NCBI GenBank assembly: GCA_019677205.1
Contig: JAAMXY010000874.1
Location: 1 to 41,472 of the forward strand
From: Pinguiococcus pyrenoidosus
Lineage: Eukaryota > Sar > Pinguiophyceae > Pinguiochrysidales > Pinguiochrysidaceae
Direction: 5' to 3'
Length of the DNA stretch: 41,472 bases
Position 1 is the first letter of the stretch; every line of letters begins with the position of its first letter. The notes beneath the pieces are model-generated. The model did not search any database. It saw only the letters and a list, made by a program, of their open reading frames with translations, and was not told the DNA's origin. Below, piece by piece: positions 19,328 to 30,200 of the stretch. Both the position numbers and the translations under genes were made by a program.

Positions 19328-21513
19328 ATGCAGAGACCGCAGATCAACGCCGCGCTGGAGGCCATGGAGCTCGCGGAGGGCCTCGGAGAGGACTTTGACG
19401 GGCCCGCGGCCGCGGTGGGCAAAAAGCGGGCGCGCAGCGAAACGAGCGGCGGAGGGCCGGCCGCGCCGCAGTTGGGCTCCAGCGCCGCTGTGGGCGGCTC
19501 CCGCGCACTTCAGGCCGTGGCCAAGGTGTTCGTGACCCACCTGAGTCTGAACTACTCGGAACCGTGGCGGAAGCGCGGCCAGCGGAGCAGCACGGGCACT
19601 TGCTTCGCCATTCAGTTGAGTGACCAGGGGCGCAGAGTGCTGCTGACCAACGCGCACGTGGTGTTTCGCGCCACACAGATCCGGGTTCGCCGGTTCAGGG
19701 ATGCAGAGAGATACCGTGCGAAGGTGAGGACAGCTTCAGATTCGCGAAGGAGTGGCTGAGAGGCGCGCTGCGCGCCCAGCAGAAGCCTGACATCCGCCGG
19801 AAGAGAAAGGCTACGGCGTGGCAGCCGTGTTGAGAACACGGTTTTGGTGTGGGTTTCTTCTTTTTTGGTTTGCGCGTGCAAGCTTAAGGAAGGTGCAATC
19901 TGATACGGAGGAAAACGATGCCCGTAGCTGACACCTCTTGTCCTCGATCTCTCTCCCTGTCCCTCCAGGTCCTCTGCCTGAGCCGCGAGATGGACCTCGC
20001 GCTGCTCGAGGTGGAGAACGCGGAGTTTTGGGCTGGGATGTCGACGCTGGATTTCGAGTGGGCCAAGCCGTGCTCGCTGCAGGACGTGGTGGTCTGCTTT
20101 GGCTTCCCGCAGGGGGGAGACAACCTCAGCGTCACCAGGGGCGTCGTGTCCAGACACACCATGCAAGCGATGGTCCATGGCGGCCCGTCGCAGCTCATGA
20201 CGCAGATTGACGCCGCGATCAACCCGGGCAACTCGGGCGGACCTGCTCTGAACGCCGACGGCTTCGTGATCGGCGTCGCCGAGTCCAAGATGCACTCCTC
20301 GGACAACATCGGGTACATCATCCCGCCGCGCAACGTGCGCTACTTCCTAGACACGTACATGGAGTGCGGCAAGCAGCCCGAGATCTGTGACCCGGGCATT
20401 CTCATTCAGCGGGTGGAGTCCACCGCGCTGCGCAAGCGCCTGGGCCTGAATCGCGCGATGCAGGAGATCGGATCGGAGAACATGATGGGCGTCCTGGTCA
20501 CGCGCATCTACGACGGCGGCACCCTGGACGACAAGCTTCAGCTCGGTGACGTGCTCCTCGAGGTGAATGGCAAGACAATCGCGGGGGATGGGACGGTCGA
20601 GTTCGACGAGGACAGCGGCACGAGGTTGTCCTTCGTGCTGTCGATCCAGGACTTGCACGCGGAGCACAAGCACAAGTTCATGATCTGGCGACCGTCCAGC
20701 ACCCTCGTGGACAAGAAGCCGGATGCTGGGACCGCGATGGACGAGGTCAGGCAGGACCAGGACCAAGAGCAGGAGCAGGAGCAGGAGCAGGGGCCTGAGC
20801 AAGGGCAGGAGCGGAAGGGCGGGGAGAGCGCAGACGACACCCGTCCCGAGACCAACGGCGGCAACGGGGCGGAGCAGGAATTCAGCGGCGAGATCATTCG
20901 CTTCGAGGCGACGTTGCGGCGGACGCCGTGGCTCGTGCCTCGCATCGATGGCGTCGATGCGTCTCCGGCGTATTTCGTGTTCGGCGGCCTCGTGTTCGTC
21001 ACGCTGACCATGCCCTGGCTCCTCGACCGCTTCTCCACGAGCAGCCGGAAGCGAAGCAGCTACTGCCCGCCGGCGCATCTGGAGGCCTACCTCGTGGAGG
21101 GCGCCACGGGCAACGACGTCGTGGTGCTGAGCCACGTCTTGCATCACGACGTGAACTACGGGTACCAGCGCCTCCAGTCAGGCCTCGTCATCACGACGTG
21201 CAACGGCCGGAACGTCCATTCGCTCAGCGACCTGTACAGCATCGTGCACTTCACGAGGGATGGTGATTTCGTTGTCATGAACATGCGAGAGGGTGGGGAG
21301 GCCACGGGCGGGTCGCTCATCGTGCTTGACGCCAAGGAATGCCGGGCGGCCGAGAAGGAGATTCTCGAAGCCCACCGCATTCCGGAGATCAAGTCCGACA
21401 ACGTCGTCCTCAAGGAAATCGAGACCATTCCGCAGCCACCGCAGAAGGACCACGACAATCCGTTCCTGGACATCAACAATCTGCTGTCGCAGGAGTCCGG
21501 GGGCGTGATCTAG
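19328..21513 (+). CDS. Deg/HtrA-type serine protease with PDZ region (Deg9-like)
   Basis: Two exons, 19328-19723 and 19969-21513, giving 646 residues. Catalytic triad: His110 in LLTNAHVV, Asp141 in REMDLALLEV and Ser221 in NPGNSGGPAL, so the protease should be active. A PDZ-like region follows (GVLVTRIYDGGTLDDKLQLG, DVLLEVNGK). A Gln/Glu-rich insert comes next at about 20755-20815, then a second PDZ-like part (VVVLSHVLHHDVNYGY, QSGLVITTCNGRNVHSLSDL). This tandem-PDZ layout is that of plant Deg2/Deg9-type proteins. There is no signal or plastid presequence; instead an N-terminal KKRARS patch could act as a nuclear signal, as in nucleolar Deg9. A role in protein quality control or turnover in nucleus or cytosol is inferred. 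Confidence 0.9.
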
Positions 21514-22304
21514 TCGCGCAGAATGCTGCACGGAAAAGGTGCCTTCCGGGGTTGTAGGAAGATCGCAAAGCTACTAGGTAAAGACACAACCCCACACAGG
21601 AACGGAATGGCCAAGCAGCGGCACATAGACAATCAATTATGGATGTGGAGGGTCCGTTGGGCTGGTCCAGCTACATGTCCGTGTCTCGGTTGTACCTCAT
21701 GTCAGTCAGATTTTGCAGGAGCGGTGCCGCTCGCCTTTGCTGACTCTCTTCTGAAATGAAACGCACCGCTTTAAGCTTTACCGGCTCTCACAATTGTCGC
21801 CATCGATCGCAGTCTTGAGTCGGCGTGTTGGCATGCTGCTGGCACCTTGGCACCTTGGCACCTTGGCACCTTGGCATCTCGGACCATCATCGCCGTCTTG
21901 GCACCTTTCGCTTCCTCACTTGCGCAACGGCGTGCGTGTGTGACGGTGAAATGAGGCGGACGTGAAGCTGCCAAGACCAAGACTGGTGCGCTTGCGAAAC
22001 CAGCAGCTGCGCAAGGAAGACACCCGAGACCACGAAATAGGGAGAACCATACACTTTAGGTGAGAAGCTTACGCACACAAAATTGGCTGGCGGATGAAAA
22101 TCACATATCAAACTATGCTCTTTCGACGGGCTCCGTCGCCGCAGTTATCATTCGAGCTGCATGCTGCGCCTATCAACTCTTTTTAATATCCCCAATCTAA
22201 TGAAACACGCGAGCCGTCACGAGAGTCGCTCCCTTCGTCACAAGTAGCAACAACAACCAGAGTAGTAAGAACAGGGTGAGCGCCCCGGCTTGACGGAGTG
22301 TAAA
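21514..22304. other. Convergent intergenic region with 8-bp repeat
   Basis: About 790 bases between the protease and the plastid membrane protein, tail to tail. An 8-bp tandem repeat sits in it. No coding frame or RNA gene is visible. Confidence 0.55.
21841..21876. repeat. 8-bp tandem repeat ggcacctt
   Basis: Four and a half copies, with a further degenerate copy near 21897. Confidence 0.85.
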
Positions 22305-25201
22305 TTAAACGCTGATGCTGAGGACCTGGGCGCGCGCGACGTCTTGCAGAGGGAAGAGGCTATCTGTGGCCGGGGGGTCCTGGGAAACGATCCACTCTAC
22401 TGGCAAATGCCATTCTACTTTCCGTAGGTAAATGAAGAACACCCGGCGGTAGTCCCGCTCGATGCACGCCAGGCCCACCAGCCGCCGGCTGTTCGGACTC
22501 CGCAAGGCGAGGGCTTTCTCAAAGCCGCACAGGCGGAAGATGGTCCGAAGCCCGGCGAGGTCGCTGCCAAATCCCATCACGATCCGCGGCCGCTCCGTGG
22601 CGATGCGCGACAGCGAGGGGGGCAGCCGGCTGGTGTCGTCGGCCTCCTCGACGCTGAGGACGCTCGGGATGCCGATGGCGTTCCTCGACGCCTTCTGCTG
22701 CGGCACGAGCGTGAGCTGCGGGCCCCGCGTCTTCGTCGTTCCGAGCAGGAAGAGCGGCTCTAGGGCTCCCTCCGGCACGGCGTGCATCTCCGCGAGGTGG
22801 TTCTTTCCGCACCAAACGGCCGTGTCGGCGGCCTTGAGGCCGGGCAGCTCCTCGTCTTCCTGCACGATCTTGAGGCAGTTGATGATCTGCTGCTTCGTGT
22901 ACCCGATCCGCCTCATGCGATCTCCCCTTGAGTTTTGCGCGACCGTCACGTCGACCGTCGTGCTGTCCATGTCGAACCCCAGTATCTCCTTCGTCACATG
23001 CATCGTCTTGTCGCTCTCGAGGGTCTCCAAGACGGCCTGCAGAAGCGCCGCTTCCTCTGCTTTGTCCTCGTCCTTCTTCTCGGCGGGCAGCGCGGCCTCG
23101 CCCGTGAGCTCGGTGGAGGCGACTTCCCGAAGGAGGCGATGCAAGGTGATCACTTCGTCGTCTCCCTCAGCCGACTCGTTCCGCGTGAGGAACTGCGGGC
23201 AGAGGGCGATCCCGGCACCGCCGTCCAGCTTGTTCCTCACCGATCGCATGGCCTTCACCAGGGTATCCCTGATCATGCGCGCCCGCTTCACAGAGAGATC
23301 CGGGGCGGCCGGCTTCGCAACTTCTTCTTCCCCAGATGCGAGCCACAGTTCGTCCTCGTTGGCGAAGCGCCGCGCCCACCACGCTTCGGCGCTGGCCTTG
23401 GCTCGGCTCCACCACGTGGACGTGGCCTCCTTGGGCGAGAGGTCCACCAGGGAGAACGCGCTGTCTCCCAGGCAAGCGCGCAGGTGGGCCGTCCGAATCA
23501 CATGGTTCTCGTCGTGCACGGCGCGGACGAGACCCCACTTGCCGCCGCCGAACGGGCCGATCCCCGCGGCTCCATTCCCCGTTTCAAGAGCTCGGCGGAC
23601 GGCGTGAAAGTTGGTGATCGGAAACGCGGTGGGGTCCACACGCAGGTTGAACCACTTCTCCAGCGTGCGCAGCAACCGCATTCCACGACTGCGCAGGGAC
23701 TTCATGAAGTCATCGCGCTTCGGTCCAGCGACCTTCGGTTGGAAGGCACAACATTCGCGGAGGAGGTGAGCACGCTGGGCTTGCACGAAAGCGGCCATCT
23801 CCCAAAACATAGAAGGGTGGGAGGGGGCGGGCGCGTAACTTACCACGGGGGTGCTGGAAACCGACTTCCAAACGATCTTGATGTACATGTAGAAAACATA
23901 CATGATCACTCCAAGCAGAATCAGACGCAAGGCCAGGAAGGTTCCTGCAGCCGCATGAGCGCTCGCGTTAGTGGCGCGAGCCGAGGCTTGCGAGCTTCTG
24001 CTCAAGGCACGTACCGATGGCCCAGATGTCGCCATTTTGCGTGGTCAGCAGACCGTTCCACTCCTTGGCGGGCTTCGTGTACGAGTCGCGGCTGTGATGA
24101 GGAAGAAGGGAGTGGGATCGTGAGTACGCCGCTCCGAAAGCTCGCGCCCGGCCACATGGGGGCTCTCCTCGGCTTACCCAGTGCTGGTCTGATTCAGTGC
24201 GGTATCCGTCACGTAGGGGCTCCTGAGTGAGCGAAACGAATGACCGTTAGTGGTCAAGGAAGCTCTCACGCGCGAACGGATTCTCTTTGCGCTTGGCGTA
24301 CCAGGTCGGCTCTCCATAGATGGAGCTCATCATGCGGAAGGGGCTTCTCTGTCATGGCGAAGAGAAAGAGAGCAAGGCATTAGACGACTTGCTTTGCGAC
24401 ACACCTCTCCTCCTCTCGACGAGGGAATGCCTCCCGATGGTGGGGTTCCTTACCAGGCGAGTGAAGCCAAAGAAGCTGCCGGTGGCACGGTCGAAGGCAT
24501 CGCTGAAGGTGTCGGACACGAGGATCGCCGTGTCCTCGACCGTCTGCATGACGTGATCGGCCAAGTTCTGCAGAAGCAAGCGGGAAGGCATCGCTCAGAA
24601 TCACCGCAAAAGTCCCCTCAAGTCGTCCGGGCCTGCCCTGCCCAGCGAAGCGAACGATCCACACACACGCAGGCCCCCGCCAGAACCCTTGGCCCCTCTG
24701 CTGCGTTCGTCCCCCCCCAACCCATTCCCCTCCTCATCTCCCCTTTTCCCAGGACTCGCGCTCACCTCCATTGTCTTCTTGCTCAGGCGCTTTCGGCTCA
24801 GCTTGCGCTCGAGGTCCTTGCTCATCTGGAAGGTGGGCGAGGGGCGAGGTGAGTCGACGCCCCCGATCCGGGCCGTCCGCGGATGCAATGCCGGGTACCT
24901 TGACGCTGGGCGAGGCTGCCGTGGGCACACTGGGGTCTCCCTTGTTAAAGTATCTCTCTGCGTAGGCCGGGTCCATCATCTCCTCGCCTAGATGAAGTCA
25001 AGTTGCCGTAGCATTAGCATTAGCTTGCAAACCGCAGGCATCTGCGGCCGGGGCCGGCGGCGCTCTGGGAAAGCCCGCTCTGCACGCGCTCCTCCCGCGC
25101 CCTTCCGCCGCCGGGGGCATCGCTGGGGCAGTACCTGGCTCGCGAAGGATGAAGGCGGCGGCCGGCGCCGCCACCAGCGCCAGTAGAAGCAGGTGTCTCA
25201 T
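22305..25201 (-). CDS. Plastid-targeted membrane protein, unknown; one-base frame break
   Basis: Exons on the minus strand: 25135-25201, 24899-24987, 24766-24825, 24454-24567, 24270-24348, 24178-24222, 24015-24091, 23844-23944 and 22305-23732. The start MRHLLLLALVAAPAAAFILR is a signal peptide with the AAAF plastid motif. Later parts include DHVMQTVEDTAILVSDTFSD, SSIYGEPTWYAKRKENPF, KEWNGLLTTQNGDIWAIG, one membrane span (ALRLILLGVIMYVFYMYIKI) and a large charged C-terminal region ending VARAQVLSISV. Summed exons give 2060 nt, one short of a multiple of three. The mismatch falls at the 47-nt intron 24223-24269, which has a gtgaga donor, a ctaac branch-like site and a ctcag acceptor. Without splicing, a TAA at 24247-24249 would end a 143-residue protein there. 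A missing base is the simplest reading, because no separate start fits the downstream part. Family not recognised. Confidence 0.6.
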
Positions 25202-27244
25202 GGGTCCAAGCTCAAGTTCCGTCGGAAACTGCTCCGGTCGAGCGCCACGCGGCCCGTTGCGGCTGCAGCGCGAGCTCCTCCTGGACTGGCAAGCGCGTGC
25301 AAGGGCGGGGGCTCGGGGAAGCCTGCGCACGAGAGGGAAGTCGGGCGTCGAGAGGCGCTTTCGCGGCAGCAAAGGCGGAGGCGTCGGTGTGCAATACGTA
25401 TGTGGGTCGACGGCCTTGACCCCGCGAGCCTAGGAATCAGGAGCCCCCTACGTAGGAACTTCACTTCAAAAGGCATTTTGAACCTCCCACGGAGGTGACT
25501 TGCGTCCACGTCACTCGTTCCAACAGCTGAAGGCGGAGCCGCCCAAAAGCTCTTCAGTGACTCACTAGGAAGGCGATGCGAGCGTTTCCAACCGACACAC
25601 CCAAACAACCAGATCTACAGCGGGACAGGCCCGGCAGGGGACTTCGCAGTTAACCGGGACCCCGGAAGATGACGTAACTTGCCACGTCAGCGGTCCCGGC
25701 TTCCGAAGTTGCTTCAAGTACGTAAGGTCGCGCCACCGAATGAATGGCGGGTGCAACTTGGTCGATCGTCAGTCCTTCAACTGAGGTTCGCACTGCCCGG
25801 CCACAGCATTGGGTTCCCGCCACGGCGGAGCTCTTGAAGTTGAGATGGGGCGCGCGCACCTTCAGTTTCACCTTCCGTTTCAATCAAGTTCAAGATTGCA
25901 CTCAAGCCCTTCTTCCATTGCATTTCAAGGGCGAAACCAAAACCCCGCGCGCCAGGACCGATGAAAGTCCGAGGAAAGGACGAGGGAAGTCCCGCCAGGA
26001 AGGCCTGGCTGGCTGCTCGTTGCCCACCGGGGCCACGACCAGTCCCGGGAGCCTCACGGCGCAACTTGCCCGCTCCTTGCTCCGCTAAGGAGTGGGCAGC
26101 CTCCAGCGGCATTGGAGGGCAGGGCCCGCAACTGGTCCCCGGGAACCGATCGGGGACAGGTCCCGATTCCGTTAAACCCATGAACCAGTCCCGGGAACTC
26201 AACGGGAGGGCTCCCAGTTGCTCACCTATGGAGTGAACGACGCGCGCAGCAGCAGGTGGCGCAGTCCACGGGATATCCAGGGCGGGCGGCGCGCCCCAGG
26301 ATCTTGTCGCGCGACGTCTTGCTTGCTTGCTTCTTTGGCTGGAGTGCGTCGTCTTGACTTGCTTGGCTGCTTGCTTTGCTCAACGAACGTTGACGCTTGG
26401 TGCTTGACTTGACGACCACTGCCATGCATGGATTGCAGCCACGGGCTGCTTTTTCTAATCAGAGCGAGGCAGGGGGGAGGCAGCGAGAAGCAAGCGACGC
26501 GCCGCCCGATTCAAGTAAGCTCTTAGGAGCTACCTACTCACGAAGTTCTGGGCTGCCTCCGTCAAGCGACGCGGATGCGTGCATTCCGTCCGTCCTTCCT
26601 GCACCAAACCTCCCAAACCACCCAAACCTCCAAACCACACCAAAAGCCCGGACAGACACCGAGATCTTTGTCCGTCTGTCTCACGAGGAGAAAGCGAAGT
26701 TTTCTTGCGCCTCAAAGGCGTTTCTGGCTCCCCTCTCCACCCCTCCACTTGGCTCCTTCGACGTGCTCAGAGGTGTCGCGGTGAAGGGGGAAAGTCCAAA
26801 AATGGGTGACGGTTGAAGAGGTGGAGCGATCGGGAAGCAAGGAAGAGCCAGACGGAAGGATTCGATGCAGAGAGGCTGTGGAGCTGCGGCTCTATTCTGA
26901 TGGCGTTGGTGTACTGCTAAGGCCACCCTTGAGTGGCGCTTTGCCGCTGGAAAGTCCAGCAGCAACGTGCCGCCGTCCGGTTCAGGAGAGGTGCTGCTTC
27001 CTCGACAACCAGGCGGGAAAGCAGCGACGGTACCCGAGATGGCCTACGCCAGGCGGACGACACTCTCGCTGGTCTCGCTGGGACCGACGACGCAAGAGAT
27101 CATCGAAGGTCTCTGTGGAACGATGAAGGAGCTTCGTGCGAATTACGCAGCTTGTTGCAGTGCATGGTGGAGACAGAGACAGAGACAGTCATTGCGCTGC
27201 AAAGAATCAAAACGTTGGCTACTAGCTACGTATGACATCTGCCA
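25202..27244. other. Gene-poor stretch of about 2 kb
   Basis: The stretch lies between the start of the plastid membrane gene and the end of the LRR-kinase gene. Open frames on both strands lack splice borders or recognisable motifs. It contains several CCCGGG palindromes between about 26020 and 26200 and a short gagaca repeat near 27170. A plus-strand segment at 27030-27180 reads as a helix-like peptide (TTQEIIEGLCGTMKELRANY) that may be an exon antisense to the kinase gene's flank, but this is weak. Confidence 0.4.
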
Positions 27245-30200
27245 TCACAAGCTGTTTCGCTCTTGGATACATTGCTCATTGTACTCCTGCAGGCTTGTCA
27301 AGAAGGCCGTCAGCTCCTCTGATGGTGCGGCCTCCTGGTATGATATGGCCTTGAGAGCTGCGGACAATCGCTTTCTATCATGATGATATCGATGTTGCGG
27401 CCTGAACTCAGTGCATTTGTTGCGAATTGGTTGGAGCTCAGAGACTGTTTCAGGCAACGGCATGCGGGGCGGCGGCAACTCTTTTCCTTCGCCGCAGAGC
27501 TCCCGGAGGTCGTCTTCTGAGCTGAACAGCGAGAAGCAAGCTTCATTCAGGACCATGCCGACGCTGAAGCAGTCGCTTTCGAAGGAATAGGGGACTGGAC
27601 CACCTTCATAGCGTCCAGGTGCTACCTCCGGTGACATGTATAATTGTGTTCCAACTCGGGCTGTTTTCAGACTGTTGGACTTCCCGCTGCATTCCCTAGC
27701 TAGGCCAAAGTCGCAGAACTTGACTTGGAAAGCTTGTTCAGCGTTGGAGGGCATGAAGAGCAGGAGATTTTCTGGCTTAATATCGCGGTGAAGAATCCCA
27801 TTCGCGTGCAGCAACTCCATCCCTTTCGCCAAGCTATGCAGAACTGTCATCAGTACGCCCCGCAAAAGAGCATCACTTTGCGGTTGTACTTCTCTGCTGC
27901 GAACGAAGTTTAGAAGGGTCCGAAACGAGCCAAGATCGGCATACGACAGTACAAGGCCCAGAGAAGGCAAACCTCCATCTTGCGGTTTGATATAGTATCC
28001 GTGGAACTCCACCACGTGCTCGCACTGGGCCTTCTGCAGCTGGTCTAGTTCTTTGAGGATGCCTTGAAGCTCTTCCCGGGTCTCATACTCGATCTCCTTC
28101 AGAGCGATCGTGCCGTTCCAAGGATCTACTGCGCGATACACATGACCGAAGGCACCTCTTCCAATGCTTGCTCGGCTGCTGAAGTTTGTGAGGTCATAAC
28201 GCTTCAGGTCTGGAAGCAACATGGCGACCGCGAACTCGATCTTCAGCATATCGGTTGCGTCTTGTCCACCAGGCTCTCCGTCTGGATGTCCTGCCTCCTC
28301 CTGCTCATGGTCTTCTTCGTCTCCCTCATGACCCTTCCTTTCGCTGACCCCTCCTGAACGTGTGTAGTCAGGAATCCCTTCTGACTCGTACGCCTTCAAG
28401 AAGCTGTCGTGCCCATCGGCAAGTAGTGTTGACTTGTCCGCAAAGAACGCAGAGGGACGCAACCTCTCGATTTTCAGCCCAGGCTTCCTCCGCTTGATCG
28501 TGCTCGCTTCTTCCACCCACTCAATCATCTGGTCCATCACGGCGAACATATCCCCTTGGCGCTGTCCCTCCAGGAAGACATTCACCTTGCTCGAGGAGGC
28601 CCATAGCCAGGCGATCCATGCAAACTCAATTCCACGGTCATTGTGCAGCATGAGGCTGTGAAAGTAGCAAAGCTTCCCATCATCGCCCCGCCAAGACAGA
28701 CGTACGAAGTTCCGACTCAGAAACGTCTCGCACCCTTCTGGTTGGGGGCTAGACGCAGAGCGGTCCTCATCTGCAGGAATTGGAAAGGCCTCGAGTACAC
28801 GGGCCTGGAAGCGTGAGAAGCTTCCGCACGGGAAGATCGTCTTCAGCTCGGTGTGGCGGGTGACTCCTTCGCCGAAGCGATCTTTGAGCAGAAGAAGCCG
28901 TCCGCAAGTCCGAGCTGACCCATACTTTGCATCTCTTGCATCGACGTGCAGATACTTTAGAAGAGTCTCACTTGCCGAAGCTTCTTCTCTTTCCAGGCTT
29001 TCGTCTGCCTCGCAGAATCCGGTGTGCTTCTCCGCGGTGTTCAGAAACGCTGGAAACCATTCTTCTCTCTGCGATCCGATCGGGACGCAGAGGCGCATCT
29101 GCTCCAACACATCGGGCAGTAGTTGCAGCATGTCTTCGTCGGCCTGTGCCCGCTCATCATTGATCAAAATTTGGCGCAGGCTAGAAACGACATCCTCTCG
29201 CCGCATTCGAACACTGCGAAGAAGGCTTTCTCGCCATACAGCCGGTTGGAAGAACTCGCCCAAGATTGCCGTGGCGAACCAGTTGGGGTCCCAGATGACC
29301 AGCGCGAGACCTGTCTTTTGCAACTTCCCAGTCGCTCTGGTTGGCTCTCTGCTCAGCATAATCTCGCCACACTGCTCCGCGTAGTCCAGAAGCGTCTCCA
29401 GTGCGGTATCGCTAAGTCCTTCCACGATGCGGCCGAGCTCCTCTCTGACTGCAAGTATGGCACTTGCTGCGTCTTGTATAAGCGGACCTCGCCGACGAAC
29501 TCTCGGAATTGCATTGAAAAGAGGCTGACAAAGGGCTGGCATCGTCAAGTCGAGGCTACCAGCATCACTAGCCTCTTGCAGCGCGCTCGACGCTTGTTGC
29601 AGATGCCCAAGCAAATTTCCAGAAGATCGCCACTCTGTGGAGGACGACGCATCCAGGACGATGGGTTCATCGCAGGCAAACTTCACACATCCTTCTGTCT
29701 CTGTTTGAGAATCGCCTCGATGTGACCGCATCACCCGCCGAAGCTGCGTGACATGACTCTCTCGATCTTTCGTAGACGTTCCAGCAAAGATGTTGGCTAC
29801 AACGGCCACTTGATTCACGTCGTGAGCGAGCGTCTCGAGCAGGCTGAGCCAGAACTGAAGCTCAACTGCTGCATCGGCAGCATTCGTTGGCTTCCGATAA
29901 ACATCGCCAGTCTGCTCATTTCGTAAGCCCGCCGAGTCAATTGGGATCACAATCACAAAGATGGACAGAGGCTGCGTGAGTAAGGAGCTGTAGGTCACTT
30001 GGAACTCCTGCTGCCCACCGTGGTCGAACAGTTGCACATCAAGCTTCCTCCGGATTCCTGACACGTATCCTTTGGCAATGGCACAGCGCCTGATCTCGAC
30101 ACCTCGCGTCCGTCCAGCATAGAACTCCATCCCTTGCATCTTCTTCACTTGGCTTTGATCTCTGAGTAGCTGGTGCCGCAGAAGCGTCTTGCCAGCGCCT

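Noticed and set aside
19059-19535. ORFs crossing the 7-bp repeat before the Deg gene
   Set aside because: Open only because a 7-bp unit without stops cycles through all frames.
22462-24230. Long plus-strand ORFs (381 and 431 codons) over the plastid membrane gene
   Set aside because: They mirror the real minus-strand exons in GC-rich DNA and show no domain or splice logic.
26020-26200. Cluster of CCCGGG palindromes as a mobile-element end
   Set aside because: The copies share only the core 8-10 bases, with no target-site duplication or terminal repeats.
25202-27244. tRNA or other RNA gene in the gene-poor stretch
   Set aside because: I looked for tRNA A/B boxes and cloverleaf arms and saw none; a tRNAscan-SE/Infernal run would be needed to exclude small RNAs.
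26967-27383. Plus-strand 138-codon ORF overlapping the kinase gene's 3' end
   Set aside because: Part of it looks helix-like, but there is no splice evidence or homology that I can see and its last third is antisense to the kinase.
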